Below, piece by piece: positions 6,281 to 12,358 of a stretch of 12,358 nucleotides of DNA (position 1 is the stretch's first letter; every line of letters begins with the position of its first letter). Both the position numbers and the translations under genes were made by a program. The stretch lies in NCBI GenBank assembly GCA_023474155.1, contig JAMCYJ010000016.1:14750-27107 (forward strand), in the 5' to 3' direction. Under the pieces are notes generated by a model. That model was not told where the DNA came from. It saw nothing but the letters and a program-made list of their open reading frames with translations, and did no database searches. The DNA comes from Candidatus Martarchaeota archaeon. GTDB taxonomy: Archaea; Micrarchaeota; Micrarchaeia; Micrarchaeales; Micrarchaeaceae.

Positions 6281-7819
6281 ATGAAACTGAAAAAAGACCT
6301 CCTATTGAGGATGCTCATAGTTTTTGCATTCCTGCTGATTTCGGCTACAAGCATAGCTTTCAGCGCGTATCTTATGTTTATGGCTCATGGAAATGCAGAG
6401 CTAATGGTTCTAGCGGGGCTGTTCCTTGCAATCTCTCTAATCTCAGTAGTATTTAATTTCACAATCGGGATGTTTTACTATAATTCCTTTTTTTACAGCA
6501 AATACCAGAAGAAGATCCTTGCGGCGTCCCTGAAAGGCATGCAGAGCACTCCGAGCGTCGCAGTGGTGCTGCTTGCATACAATGAGGATCCGGGCATAAT
6601 AAAGACAAACTACGCAGAGCTCTTGAAGATGGACTACCCAAAAAGCAAACTGCACTTCTTTCTTTCTGACGACTCGACAAAGACTGAAATATCAGAGCAG
6701 CTGAAAGAATTCTGCAGCAGGAATCGCATTTCCTATATACACAGGAAAAAGAACACTAACTTCAAAGCAGGCGCCCTTAACAACTTTCTCAAGCACTCGA
6801 AAGACGACCTTATCGCGATATTCGATTACGATGAATACCTGAAGGACAAGAATTTCCTCAAGGATCTTATCCCCTATTTCGGAGACAAGTCAGTGTCTTT
6901 TGTGCAGACTCAAAAGAGGTACTCCAAGGGAAGCCTGTTCTCAGATTCGGTCGACCTGTTCGATGCGTTTTTTTTCCATTTCATACAGCCTGCAAGGGCT
7001 ATCAACAACACTGCGATATTCGCAGGCTCGTGTGGAATAATAAGGAGGTCTGCCCTTGACAGGATAGGGGGATTTCCGAACAATGTGATAGAGGACACAT
7101 TCTTCAGTTTCGAGTCCGACATCCATAATTACAGGGGCGTGTTCACAGAGAAGATATACGCGATAGGCAAGCCGATAACAAAGTTTTCAGCTCTTGTCAA
7201 GCAGCAGATAAGGTACAACTATGGCGACAACCAGTTTCTAAGCTACGTGGTCCGCAGCAAGAAAGCAAAGAAGCTGCCATTTGCATCCAAGCTCGACTAT
7301 ATCAGCCACGGGTTTGGCCTCAACTACCTTTCAGTCATGCTGCTGCTGTTTACAGTGCTTTCGATATTCGTTGTATTTTACATTCCTTTCGTAAAGATAC
7401 CACCTCAGGACCTGTTTAACCTCAAAATGCTTAACTACAAACTTGAGCTGCTCGGGCTTTTCGGGTTCACCATATCATTGCTCTTTCCCGTAATCCTGAC
7501 AAAAATATACTTCAAATCGCTGAAAAAAGGCCTTATGATATTCCTGCTCAACTTTTCCCTGGTAATCATAAGGACAAAGGCAGCAGTATACGCGCTTTTC
7601 AACAAGAACATAGATCTATGGAGCAGGAGCACGATAATGCCCGACAAGACTCTTACCCAATCAATAAGGCTTACAAAGCTCGAGCTCTCATTTTCCTCAG
7701 TGCTTTTCATTCTTGGCGCATTCGCGATATACAAATCGATAATATACGGCGGGATATTCCTGATATGGTACGGTTTCATGTACGTGTCCGCGACCATACT
7801 TTTCTATAAATACGGCTGA
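6281..7819 (+). CDS. Membrane glycosyltransferase family 2 (cellulose-synthase-like)
   Basis: A 512-residue processive-type GT2 enzyme, expected to move sugars from nucleotide or lipid donors onto an envelope polymer or glycolipid at the cytoplasmic membrane. Order: two N-terminal membrane segments (~11-34 and ~40-68), a cytosolic GT-A domain (~91-325), then membrane segments at ~345-370, 388-406, 418-440, 470-487 and 488-508. GT2 motifs seen: LLAYNEDPGII at 97-107, LSDDST at 128-133, KAGALNN at 162-168, the metal-binding DYD at 182-184, AGSCGIIRR at 248-256, E271-D272 (catalytic-base region) and QQIRY at 308-312. The last corresponds to the Q(Q/R)xRW motif of synthases, with Tyr for Trp. The DUF424 gene starts 4 bases after its stop. 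The sugar and acceptor cannot be read from the sequence. Confidence 0.9.
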   Translation: MKLKKDLLLRMLIVFAFLLISATSIAFSAYLMFMAHGNAELMVLAGLFLAISLISVVFNFTIGMFYYNSFFYSKYQKKILAASLKGMQSTPSVAVVLLAYNEDPGIIKTNYAELLKMDYPKSKLHFFLSDDSTKTEISEQLKEFCSRNRISYIHRKKNTNFKAGALNNFLKHSKDDLIAIFDYDEYLKDKNFLKDLIPYFGDKSVSFVQTQKRYSKGSLFSDSVDLFDAFFFHFIQPARAINNTAIFAGSCGIIRRSALDRIGGFPNNVIEDTFFSFESDIHNYRGVFTEKIYAIGKPITKFSALVKQQIRYNYGDNQFLSYVVRSKKAKKLPFASKLDYISHGFGLNYLSVMLLLFTVLSIFVVFYIPFVKIPPQDLFNLKMLNYKLELLGLFGFTISLLFPVILTKIYFKSLKKGLMIFLLNFSLVIIRTKAAVYALFNKNIDLWSRSTIMPDKTLTQSIRLTKLELSFSSVLFILGAFAIYKSIIYGGIFLIWYGFMYVSATILFYKYG

Positions 7820-7823
7820 TTCA

Positions 7824-8135
7824 ATGATGTTCATAAAAGTGCACGATACTGAAAACGGAAAGATACTCGCGCTATGCGACCAGACCCTCATAGGCGAAGT
7901 CCTTGCAGAAGACGGCATGGAACTGAACATAAGGGAATACCACAACTTCTACAAAGGCGAGCTAATAGACAGTAAATACGATCTTTCCAAGTCCCTGCGC
8001 CTAGACGAGATCGTCTCAGCAAATATAGTGGGCCGCGAGTCTGTTTCCTATGCAATCGACAATAATATAATAGAGCAGGGAAATATAAAGCTCATAAGCA
8101 GCATTCCGTATGCGCAGGCCTACAAGATGTATTGA
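7824..8135 (+). CDS. DUF424 domain protein
   Basis: A 103-residue soluble protein matching the archaeal DUF424 family, whose function is unknown. Family marks visible: N-terminal FIKVHDT, LCDQTLIGEVL (18-28), FYKGELID (42-49), SANIVGRESVSYAI (66-79, the most conserved block) and the C-terminal IPYAQ, where relatives usually have a PHAQ-like sequence. Two consecutive ATGs (7824 and 7827) could start it; the difference is one Met. The start is 4 bases after the glycosyltransferase stop, so it is probably translated from the same mRNA, although there is no obvious functional link. Its 3' end faces that of NAC with only 27 bases between them. Confidence 0.87.
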   Translation: MMFIKVHDTENGKILALCDQTLIGEVLAEDGMELNIREYHNFYKGELIDSKYDLSKSLRLDEIVSANIVGRESVSYAIDNNIIEQGNIKLISSIPYAQAYKMY

Positions 8136-8162
8136 GCGCAAACGCCAAACACTGCTCTATCT

Positions 8163-8507
8163 TCAGCCCTGCGTAAGGTTTATTATAGTAAGCGCGACAT
8201 CGCCGTTGTTCTTTTTCAGCTCTTCCGTAATTCTGCTCTTATCGGAAATTCCTGTCTTCTCAGCTATAAGACTAATATCATCGTCGCTGATTTCGATTTC
8301 TACTGATTTTCCGGTTTCAGAGACGCTTCCCGATATCTGGAAGCTGGTGTTTCCTTGCATCTCTATTTTCATGACCTCTGGATTTGATATCACGATATTT
8401 TTGTCTGCGCATTCTATTATGACCTTTATCGCGTCTATGCCCTCGCTCTTCATACCCATTCTGTTCATCATGCTTTTTATTGCCTTCGGATCTAAATTCG
8501 GAATCAT
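8163..8507 (-). CDS. nac: Nascent polypeptide-associated complex protein (archaeal NAC)
   Basis: Archaeal homodimeric NAC, a ribosome-bound chaperone that contacts emerging polypeptides. With the start at 8507 it is 114 residues: a Met-rich N-terminus (MIPNLDPKAIKSMMNRMGMKS) as in other archaeal NACs, a NAC beta domain (~25-70, KNIVISNPEVMKIEMQGNTSFQISG split over its two halves), then a C-terminal UBA helix bundle (~76-114, from SDDDISLIAEKTGIS to GDVALTIINL). An in-frame ATG 12 codons upstream (8543) is less likely: the chosen ATG matches the family start and has AAGTGATGGA directly before it. The upstream gene is the deoxyribosyltransferase-like protein on the same strand, 107 bases away. 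A TATA box in that gap suggests its own promoter. Confidence 0.92.
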   Translation of the reverse strand: MIPNLDPKAIKSMMNRMGMKSEGIDAIKVIIECADKNIVISNPEVMKIEMQGNTSFQISGSVSETGKSVEIEISDDDISLIAEKTGISDKSRITEELKKNNGDVALTIINLTQG

Positions 8508-8518
8508 TCCATCACTTG
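8508..8518 (-). promoter_or_regulatory. NAC ribosome binding site that decides the start
   Basis: On the minus strand AAGTGATGGA sits directly before the ATG at 8505-8507. GTGAT is complementary to the archaeal 16S 3' end and its spacing of 3 bases matches that seen before eS1 (AAGTGATTGA). The upstream in-frame ATG at 8543 has no such site. Confidence 0.55.
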
Positions 8519-8523
8519 TTTTG

Positions 8524-8556
8524 TTTATATATGCAATCTGCAAACTTTATTATCCT
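8524..8556 (-). promoter_or_regulatory. TATA-like elements upstream of NAC
   Basis: On the minus strand two candidates occur: GATAATAAAG (about 8545-8554) and ATATATAAA (8524-8532). The first would start transcription near 8523 and allow use of the GTGAT site before the 8507 ATG. The second would give an essentially leaderless mRNA. Either fits the shorter NAC start and argues against the 8543 start. Confidence 0.4.
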
Positions 8557-8614
8557 ATTCCTTATTTTGTTCATTCTTTTATTTATTGTTTTATCCGTTA
8601 CGCCGTTACCTTTG

Positions 8615-9070
8615 CTACTTTTCCAATTCCCTCCTAAGAAGTTCAACAGCGGATTCTATGGAATCCTCCTGCCTTATATTGTACCTTCGGCATATTATAT
8701 CTATATTTCCTTTTCTCCAAAATCCGTCAGGGCAAACAACTACTAATTTGCCGGTTTTGGCGAACAAGCCGAGCTCTGCCATGCCGACAGGGGACAGCGT
8801 GCCCGGCTCGAAGTACATGAGTATTCTATCTGCTATTTCCTGCGAGGATAATTCCCATTCGACTTGAGCTCTGAAGTCAGGGTTTTTTACAGATTGCTCC
8901 CATTTGCCCCAATTCTCTCTTCTCGGGTTGAGTATTGTCAGATCAGTATCCTCTAGCATGCCTACTACCTTCCTCTGCCAATCTGTTGCCTTTCCAAGCT
9001 CGATGCTTCCGCCCAAAAACAGTTTCTTTCCATTGCCTTGGATTTTTCCAGGAGGTTTTATCTCAAGCAT
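8615..9070 (-). CDS. Nucleoside 2-deoxyribosyltransferase-like protein
   Basis: A 151-residue soluble protein resembling the small Rossmann-like nucleoside 2-deoxyribosyltransferase/DUF4406 superfamily (likely the Nuc_deoxyri_tr2 type), whose members cleave or exchange the N-glycosidic bond of (deoxy)nucleosides or nucleotides. Motifs seen: KLFLGGSIELG (16-26), DWQ (30-32), LNPRREN (47-53), QVEWEL (69-74), the SPVGMAELG helix (93-101) holding the presumed nucleophile E99, and VCPDGFWRKGNIDIIC (112-127). A GTG at 9088 would add six residues, but the ATG at 9070 is preceded by GGTGAGG at ideal distance, so I start there. It lies 24 bases after the GT4 stop and is probably co-transcribed. The real substrate is unknown; a house-cleaning or nucleotide-salvage role is possible. 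Confidence 0.84.
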   Translation of the reverse strand: MLEIKPPGKIQGNGKKLFLGGSIELGKATDWQRKVVGMLEDTDLTILNPRRENWGKWEQSVKNPDFRAQVEWELSSQEIADRILMYFEPGTLSPVGMAELGLFAKTGKLVVVCPDGFWRKGNIDIICRRYNIRQEDSIESAVELLRRELEK

Positions 9071-9081
9071 GTCCTCACCAA
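9071..9081 (-). promoter_or_regulatory. Ribosome binding site deciding the deoxyribosyltransferase-like start
   Basis: On the minus strand TTGGTGAGGAC directly precedes the ATG at 9068-9070. GGTGA pairs with the archaeal anti-Shine-Dalgarno and ends 4 bases before the ATG. The alternative GTG at 9088 lies upstream of this site, has no comparable one of its own, and would translate through it. Confidence 0.55.
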
Positions 9082-9094
9082 TATCCACTATATA

Positions 9095-10246
9095 TTACCT
9101 GTATTCCCTGCTTCTTGTCAGATTCCTGTAAACCATTATGGTATTCTTATCAGAGAAATTTTCAATTACCGCCTTGCTTTTTCTGTTGAGCTCCTTTGCA
9201 AACATTGAATTGTCTTTGATGATCCTTTTTACGAGCGCATGCAAGGATTTTCTTTTTACCTGTATGCACAGCGCCCTCACTTCATGCGGCAGGCTTGTAG
9301 TCTCTGTGATTATCACAGGCACCCTTAATGCAATTGTTTCTAGCGTCGCAAGCGAAAGACCTTCGCGCTCTGACATCATAAACATGCCTGCGCTTGATTT
9401 TATTGTGCTTATCATCTGCTTTCTATTTAGCCTTCTTTTAAACACCACTTTTTTGCTGAGACCAAGCTTTGCCGCGAGCCCCGTAAGCCGCTCTTTTTCA
9501 GGGCCGTCGCCTATTATTTCGAGCCTTGCGCCCGTGCCCCGTATTCCTTCTATTGCATAATCAAATCTCTTTTCAGGTATCAGCCTTCCTATGGCCACAA
9601 ACAGGCTGCTTGATTTTACTCTTGCGCCAGCCGCGCCGGTTAAGTTTGCCATGGCAATCTCGCCATTGCTTATTGCGCAGGGAAATACCGCAATCCTCCT
9701 GCCGCTGCCGCCGAACAATCTTATGAATTCCTCCCTCGTCTTTGACGAATTCATTATATGGTATTTTGACATGCCTGAACACATCTTTTCAATAAAAAAA
9801 CCTATCCTGCCAGCAACGCCGCCCGCATAGGATATCCAATAGTCCCTATTCCATACCTCTGCCCATGAAATTATAAATTTTGCCTTTTCGAGCCTCGAAT
9901 AAATAGCTATGGGAAGCAGGTGCAGATAAGGCATCGCATCAGCGTCTACAATGTCAAATCTATATTTATTAAGTTTAAATAAAACCATTGCCGCGAATTT
10001 CAATGCCCATGCTATGTTTCTTCTCCCGTTAACATACATCTTCGACTCGTCTGCGGCATTGCCTGCGCAGTGGAAATATATGCCCGCATGCCTGAATTCA
10101 TAGCCGGGCATGCCTTTTCTGAACATTGTAAAATAATGAACCTCGTCGCCGTTTTCAATAAACTTCTCTGCTATCAACATCCTTCGTCGCTCAATGCCCC
10201 CGTTAAACCAAGGGTATGCGCTATCATAAATAAATGCAATCTTCAT
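9095..10246 (-). CDS. Glycosyltransferase family 4 (GT-B fold)
   Basis: A 383-residue retaining glycosyltransferase, expected to use a nucleotide sugar to build a glycolipid, exopolysaccharide or N-glycan on the cytoplasmic side. The N-terminal Rossmann half begins MKIAFIYDSAYPWFNGGIER (the GG-E acceptor/donor loop at 16-19). The C-terminal GT4 half (~213-360) has VAIGRLIPEKRFDYAIEGI (217-235), IIGDGPE (244-250), the RLNRKQM linker and the GT4 E-x7-E signature, E295 to E303 (EGLSLATLE). There are no membrane spans, although 83-92 and 108-117 are hydrophobic enough for peripheral attachment. It is the first gene of a minus-strand run and has CAGGATTTA before its ATG. A second, membrane-bound GT2 gene lies 2.4 kb away, converging. 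The sugar is not predictable. Confidence 0.92.
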   Translation of the reverse strand: MKIAFIYDSAYPWFNGGIERRRMLIAEKFIENGDEVHYFTMFRKGMPGYEFRHAGIYFHCAGNAADESKMYVNGRRNIAWALKFAAMVLFKLNKYRFDIVDADAMPYLHLLPIAIYSRLEKAKFIISWAEVWNRDYWISYAGGVAGRIGFFIEKMCSGMSKYHIMNSSKTREEFIRLFGGSGRRIAVFPCAISNGEIAMANLTGAAGARVKSSSLFVAIGRLIPEKRFDYAIEGIRGTGARLEIIGDGPEKERLTGLAAKLGLSKKVVFKRRLNRKQMISTIKSSAGMFMMSEREGLSLATLETIALRVPVIITETTSLPHEVRALCIQVKRKSLHALVKRIIKDNSMFAKELNRKSKAVIENFSDKNTIMVYRNLTRSREYR

Positions 10247-10359
10247 TAAATCCTGCCGTCCGGCAAATAAATCAATATGCTTTAAAATTATATAATTTAA
10301 TAATTATAATCTAATAATTAATTTAATGATTAAATCAATAATTAAATTTATGTGGTTTT
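10247..10359. promoter_or_regulatory. Divergent promoter region between GT4 and the ureohydrolase
   Basis: 113 bases, almost all A/T apart from GCCGTCCGGC near 10256-10265. It contains AAATTATATAATTT (10285-10298), a perfect 14-base palindrome that could act as a TATA box in either direction. Leftward it would start transcription near 10264 for GT4. Rightward candidates closer to the ureohydrolase are AATTTAATGATTAAATC and AATAATTAAATTTA (10337-10350). GTGG lies just before the ureohydrolase ATG. No gene or RNA is seen here. Confidence 0.45.
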
Positions 10360-11232
10360 ATGAAAATACTGCATTCGCTGCCCCCTTACACTTTATTCGG
10401 CTGCGCGCCAAAATACGAAGAAGCAAAAATAATCGTCCTGCCTGTTCCGTATGATTCAACTGCGTCCTATAAGGCAGGAGCCAGAGACGGGCCGCACGAG
10501 ATAATAAGCGCGAGCAGAGTCCTTGAGCCATATAATGAAGAGCTTGACATTGACATAAATGACATAAGCATATACACGACAGAGGAGCTAGAACCCGATG
10601 TTAACTCCCCAAAAGCGATGGCGAATAGAATAGAAAAGGAAGTCGATGTTATTTTGCAGGACAAGAAAATACCAATAATCCTAGGCGGCGACCATGCAGT
10701 GTCTATAGGCGCTGTAAATTCTGCCGCAAAATTCGGAAAAGACTTTACATACCTGCATTTTGATGCGCATTCTGATTCGAGAAACGAGTATTCTGGCTCC
10801 AACTATTCCCATGCGTGCGTAGTTGCGAGAGTCGATGAAGTCGCAGAGCATTACAGTGTAGGCGTAAGGAGCATTCAAAAAGAGGGCATGGATTTCTGCA
10901 AAAGCATACTCTTCAGAAAGGATATGCATGGCATGAGCATTCATGAAATATCAGATATTATCTTGAAGAATACAAAAAGCAAGATATATCTATCAGTGGA
11001 TTTTGACGTCCTTGATCCAAGCCAGATGCCGAGCACAGGAACGCCAGAGCCTGACGGCCTGTCTTTCTACGAACTAAAGGAGATACTGAATGGGGTTCTT
11101 TCGAAAAAGCAGGTCGTCGGAATGGATTTTGCCGAGCTCAGCCCTATTCCAGGGCTGATAGCGCCCAATGTTCTCGCAGCAAAGCTGATTTATTTTGCAA
11201 TAGGCTATGCATTTAACAAAGACCATATATAA
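10360..11232 (+). CDS. speB: Agmatinase-family ureohydrolase
   Basis: A binuclear manganese enzyme of the arginase/agmatinase superfamily; the likely reaction is agmatine to putrescine plus urea, or the same cleavage on aminopropylagmatine in the archaeal spermidine route. The 290-residue length is typical. Metal ligands are all visible: H112 (GGDHAVS), D135, H137 and D139 (FDAHSD), D214 and D216 (SVDFDVLDP). Other marks: YKAGARDGPHEI (37-48), SHA at 150-152, STGTPEPDGLS (225-235, where relatives usually have PGTGTPEPGG) and MDFAELSP (255-262). Agmatinase fits better than arginase by the SHA and TGTPEP context, but substrate cannot be fixed. In some archaea an agmatinase homologue takes part in hypusination of aIF5A. 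It is divergent from GT4; no other polyamine gene is in the window. Confidence 0.88.
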   Translation: MKILHSLPPYTLFGCAPKYEEAKIIVLPVPYDSTASYKAGARDGPHEIISASRVLEPYNEELDIDINDISIYTTEELEPDVNSPKAMANRIEKEVDVILQDKKIPIILGGDHAVSIGAVNSAAKFGKDFTYLHFDAHSDSRNEYSGSNYSHACVVARVDEVAEHYSVGVRSIQKEGMDFCKSILFRKDMHGMSIHEISDIILKNTKSKIYLSVDFDVLDPSQMPSTGTPEPDGLSFYELKEILNGVLSKKQVVGMDFAELSPIPGLIAPNVLAAKLIYFAIGYAFNKDHI

Positions 11233-11340
11233 GCCTCAAATAATGATTAATAATTATAATTCGGGAATACATATGTTAAGAAAATTTGCATCTATAAATA
11301 CTAAATTAAACAAATTTTTATATCCCCCACAAGCTAAACA
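11233..11340. promoter_or_regulatory. Promoter region of the class III signal peptide gene
   Basis: AT-rich stretch after the ureohydrolase. TATA-like elements are CTATAAATAC (11292-11301) and ATTTTTATATCC (11313-11324). The second is about 22-25 bases from the ATG at 11341 and would give a leaderless mRNA from there; the first would start near 11322. Both place transcription start downstream of the in-frame ATG at 11273. A weaker AT stretch at 11250-11260 could serve 11273. Confidence 0.4.
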
Positions 11341-12358
11341 ATGGCAAAAAGCGCAGAGCGCAATGGAATACCTGATGACATACGGGTGGGCGATTTTAAT
11401 TATCGCAGTCGTTCTCGCAGCCCTCGACCTCCTCGGAGTCTTTAACGGAAGCGCATTAATAAGCTCGTCCTGCCTTGCAACGCCTGGTTACTTATGCGGG
11501 CAACCTATAATGTCTGTAAATACAACCGGGCCGAATTTCCTGAGCTTCAGCTTTCAGCAGGATACAGGAGCGACAATGTACAACGTGTCGTTTGCATGCG
11601 CAGCATCATCCTCTTCGCAGGGATACCCCAATGCAGACGCACCAAATTCTGGCTTTGTGTCGTTGGAAAATATAAGCGACCTTCAATCGGGAAGCAATGT
11701 TTCTGTTTCTGGCTTATATTGCTATGGCAGCAATGCAAAACTTTTCCAAGACCATCCTATAGGATCGGTTTTTTCTGGCACGCTGTGGATTAAATACTCC
11801 CTGCCAGGATTTGGTATTCAGTTTGCAAAAGTTGCAAAGATTATTGCGAAGGTTGAACTAAAAAATTTGCAGGTCTATTATGCCCCGCCGTCTCCAAGTG
11901 TGGTAAAAAAAGTTCAATTAAGTTACGGGGCCTATCCTACCGGCATCGCATTCTACAACGACAACGGCTACGTGACAAATGCTGGAAAAAATACTGTCTC
12001 TGTTTTCAATTATACGACAGCAGCTATAATAGGCAATATTACGGGCTTTGATTATCCTACAGGCATCGCATTCTACAACGGCAACGGCTACGTGATAAAT
12101 AATGTCAATGACAGCGTGTCAATTTTCAATCCTGCAACAAGTAATATAGTAGGGAACATCAAAGAGCATTTTGATTTTTACAGCGCAGGCTATTTTAATG
12201 GGGTTGCCTTCTACAAAGGCAATGCTTATATTGCAAATTTTGGAAATGGAAATGTTTTAATCCTGAACATGTCTACGAATACAGTAATAACCAATATCAC
12301 CAAATTCAATAATCCTTCTGGTATTGCATTCAATAATAATTACGGCTACGTGCTAAAT
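11273..12358 (+). CDS. Class III signal peptide protein with YVTN-type beta-propeller (partial)
   Basis: Open reading frame of 362 codons running off the window edge without a stop. Residues 26-54 contain KAQSAMEYLMTYGWAILIIA, a textbook archaeal class III (type IV pilin-like) signal: prepilin peptidase should cut between A27 and Q28, leaving the hydrophobic helix as an N-terminal anchor or assembly domain. A Ser/Cys-containing linker domain (~60-210, four Cys) follows. Then come beta-propeller blades starting near 221, 261, 307 and 347, each with a GIAFYN-GYVTN-VSVFN pattern at 40-46 residue spacing. The product is expected to be extracytoplasmic: surface-attached, pilus-like or an adhesin. 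The start is uncertain: 11273 (or 11243) is the nearest in-frame ATG upstream of the signal but gives an unusually long 27-residue leader; the better-placed ATG at 11341 is one base out of frame. Confidence 0.75.
   Translation, partial: MLRKFASINTKLNKFLYPPQAKQWQKAQSAMEYLMTYGWAILIIAVVLAALDLLGVFNGSALISSSCLATPGYLCGQPIMSVNTTGPNFLSFSFQQDTGATMYNVSFACAASSSSQGYPNADAPNSGFVSLENISDLQSGSNVSVSGLYCYGSNAKLFQDHPIGSVFSGTLWIKYSLPGFGIQFAKVAKIIAKVELKNLQVYYAPPSPSVVKKVQLSYGAYPTGIAFYNDNGYVTNAGKNTVSVFNYTTAAIIGNITGFDYPTGIAFYNGNGYVINNVNDSVSIFNPATSNIVGNIKEHFDFYSAGYFNGVAFYKGNAYIANFGNGNVLILNMSTNTVITNITKFNNPSGIAFNNNYGYVLN
11933..12100 (+). repeat. Near-identical 48-base propeller repeats, 120 bases apart
   Basis: 11933-11980 and 12053-12100 differ at only three positions (C/A, A/G, C/T) over 48 bases, encoding YPTGIAFYN-NGYV-N twice. 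A more diverged copy at 12311-12358 keeps GGCTACGTG-TAAAT at its end. A third blade (from about 12191) is further diverged at the DNA level. The spacing equals one propeller blade. Confidence 0.8.

Noticed and set aside
6259..6456. Small open frame starting 22 bases before the GT2 gene
   Set aside because: It overlaps the GT2 start in another frame, has no ribosome binding site or domain, and mostly translates the GT2 membrane-segment codons out of frame.
8508..8543. Longer NAC start at 8543
   Set aside because: The extra residues have no match at the start of archaeal NACs, and the TATA candidates and GTGAT site favour 8507.
8110..8637. 175-codon plus-strand open frame opposite NAC
   Set aside because: Antisense to NAC, low-complexity hydrophobic Ile/Phe/Ser translation, no ribosome binding site.
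9071..9088. GTG start for the deoxyribosyltransferase-like protein
   Set aside because: The ATG at 9070 has a strong GGTGAGG site at the right distance; the GTG has none.

Overview
The window is archaeal. The ribosomal proteins (uS15 with the archaeal/eukaryotic N-terminal extension, and eS1/S3Ae), the archaeal-type threonyl-tRNA synthetase with its own editing domain, the archaeal NAC protein with a UBA tail, a DUF424 protein and a class III (pilin-type) signal peptide all point that way. So do TATA-box promoters in AT-rich gaps and GTGAT/GGTGA-type ribosome binding sites. Short gaps, mid-GC coding DNA, AT-rich spacers and the pilin-like N-terminus would fit a small-genome DPANN archaeon such as a Micrarchaeota/Parvarchaeota member. 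That placement is an inference, not something the sequence proves.

Layout. Positions 30-2312 (minus) hold a tight three-gene unit read uS15 -> eS1 -> aCPSF2-like beta-CASP ribonuclease. A ~320-base AT-rich divergent promoter region follows. Positions 2636-6116 (plus) hold thrS and an integral-membrane site-2 protease (M50) with a PDZ domain. After a 164-base AT-rich gap, 6281-8135 (plus) hold a membrane GT2 glycosyltransferase and a DUF424 protein four bases behind it. Converging on these from the right, 10246-8163 (minus) hold a GT4 glycosyltransferase, a nucleoside 2-deoxyribosyltransferase-like protein and NAC. A second AT-rich divergent promoter region (10247-10359) separates GT4 from an agmatinase-family ureohydrolase (10360-11232, plus). 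The window ends inside a gene with a class III signal peptide followed by YVTN-type beta-propeller blades. It has no stop before the edge.

How the genes work together. Most are core information-processing genes: translation (uS15, eS1, ThrRS, NAC, probably DUF424) and RNA processing or decay (aCPSF2). Around them are envelope functions: two glycosyltransferases, an intramembrane protease and a pilin-like secreted propeller protein. The ureohydrolase belongs to polyamine metabolism.

No defence system, CRISPR array, transposon, tRNA or rRNA was seen. The most interesting points are the loss of the zinc-ligand Cys (now Asp) in ThrRS, a one-base frame offset between the likely promoter/start and the class III signal peptide of the last gene, near-identical DNA repeats in its propeller, and several palindromes in the divergent promoter regions.
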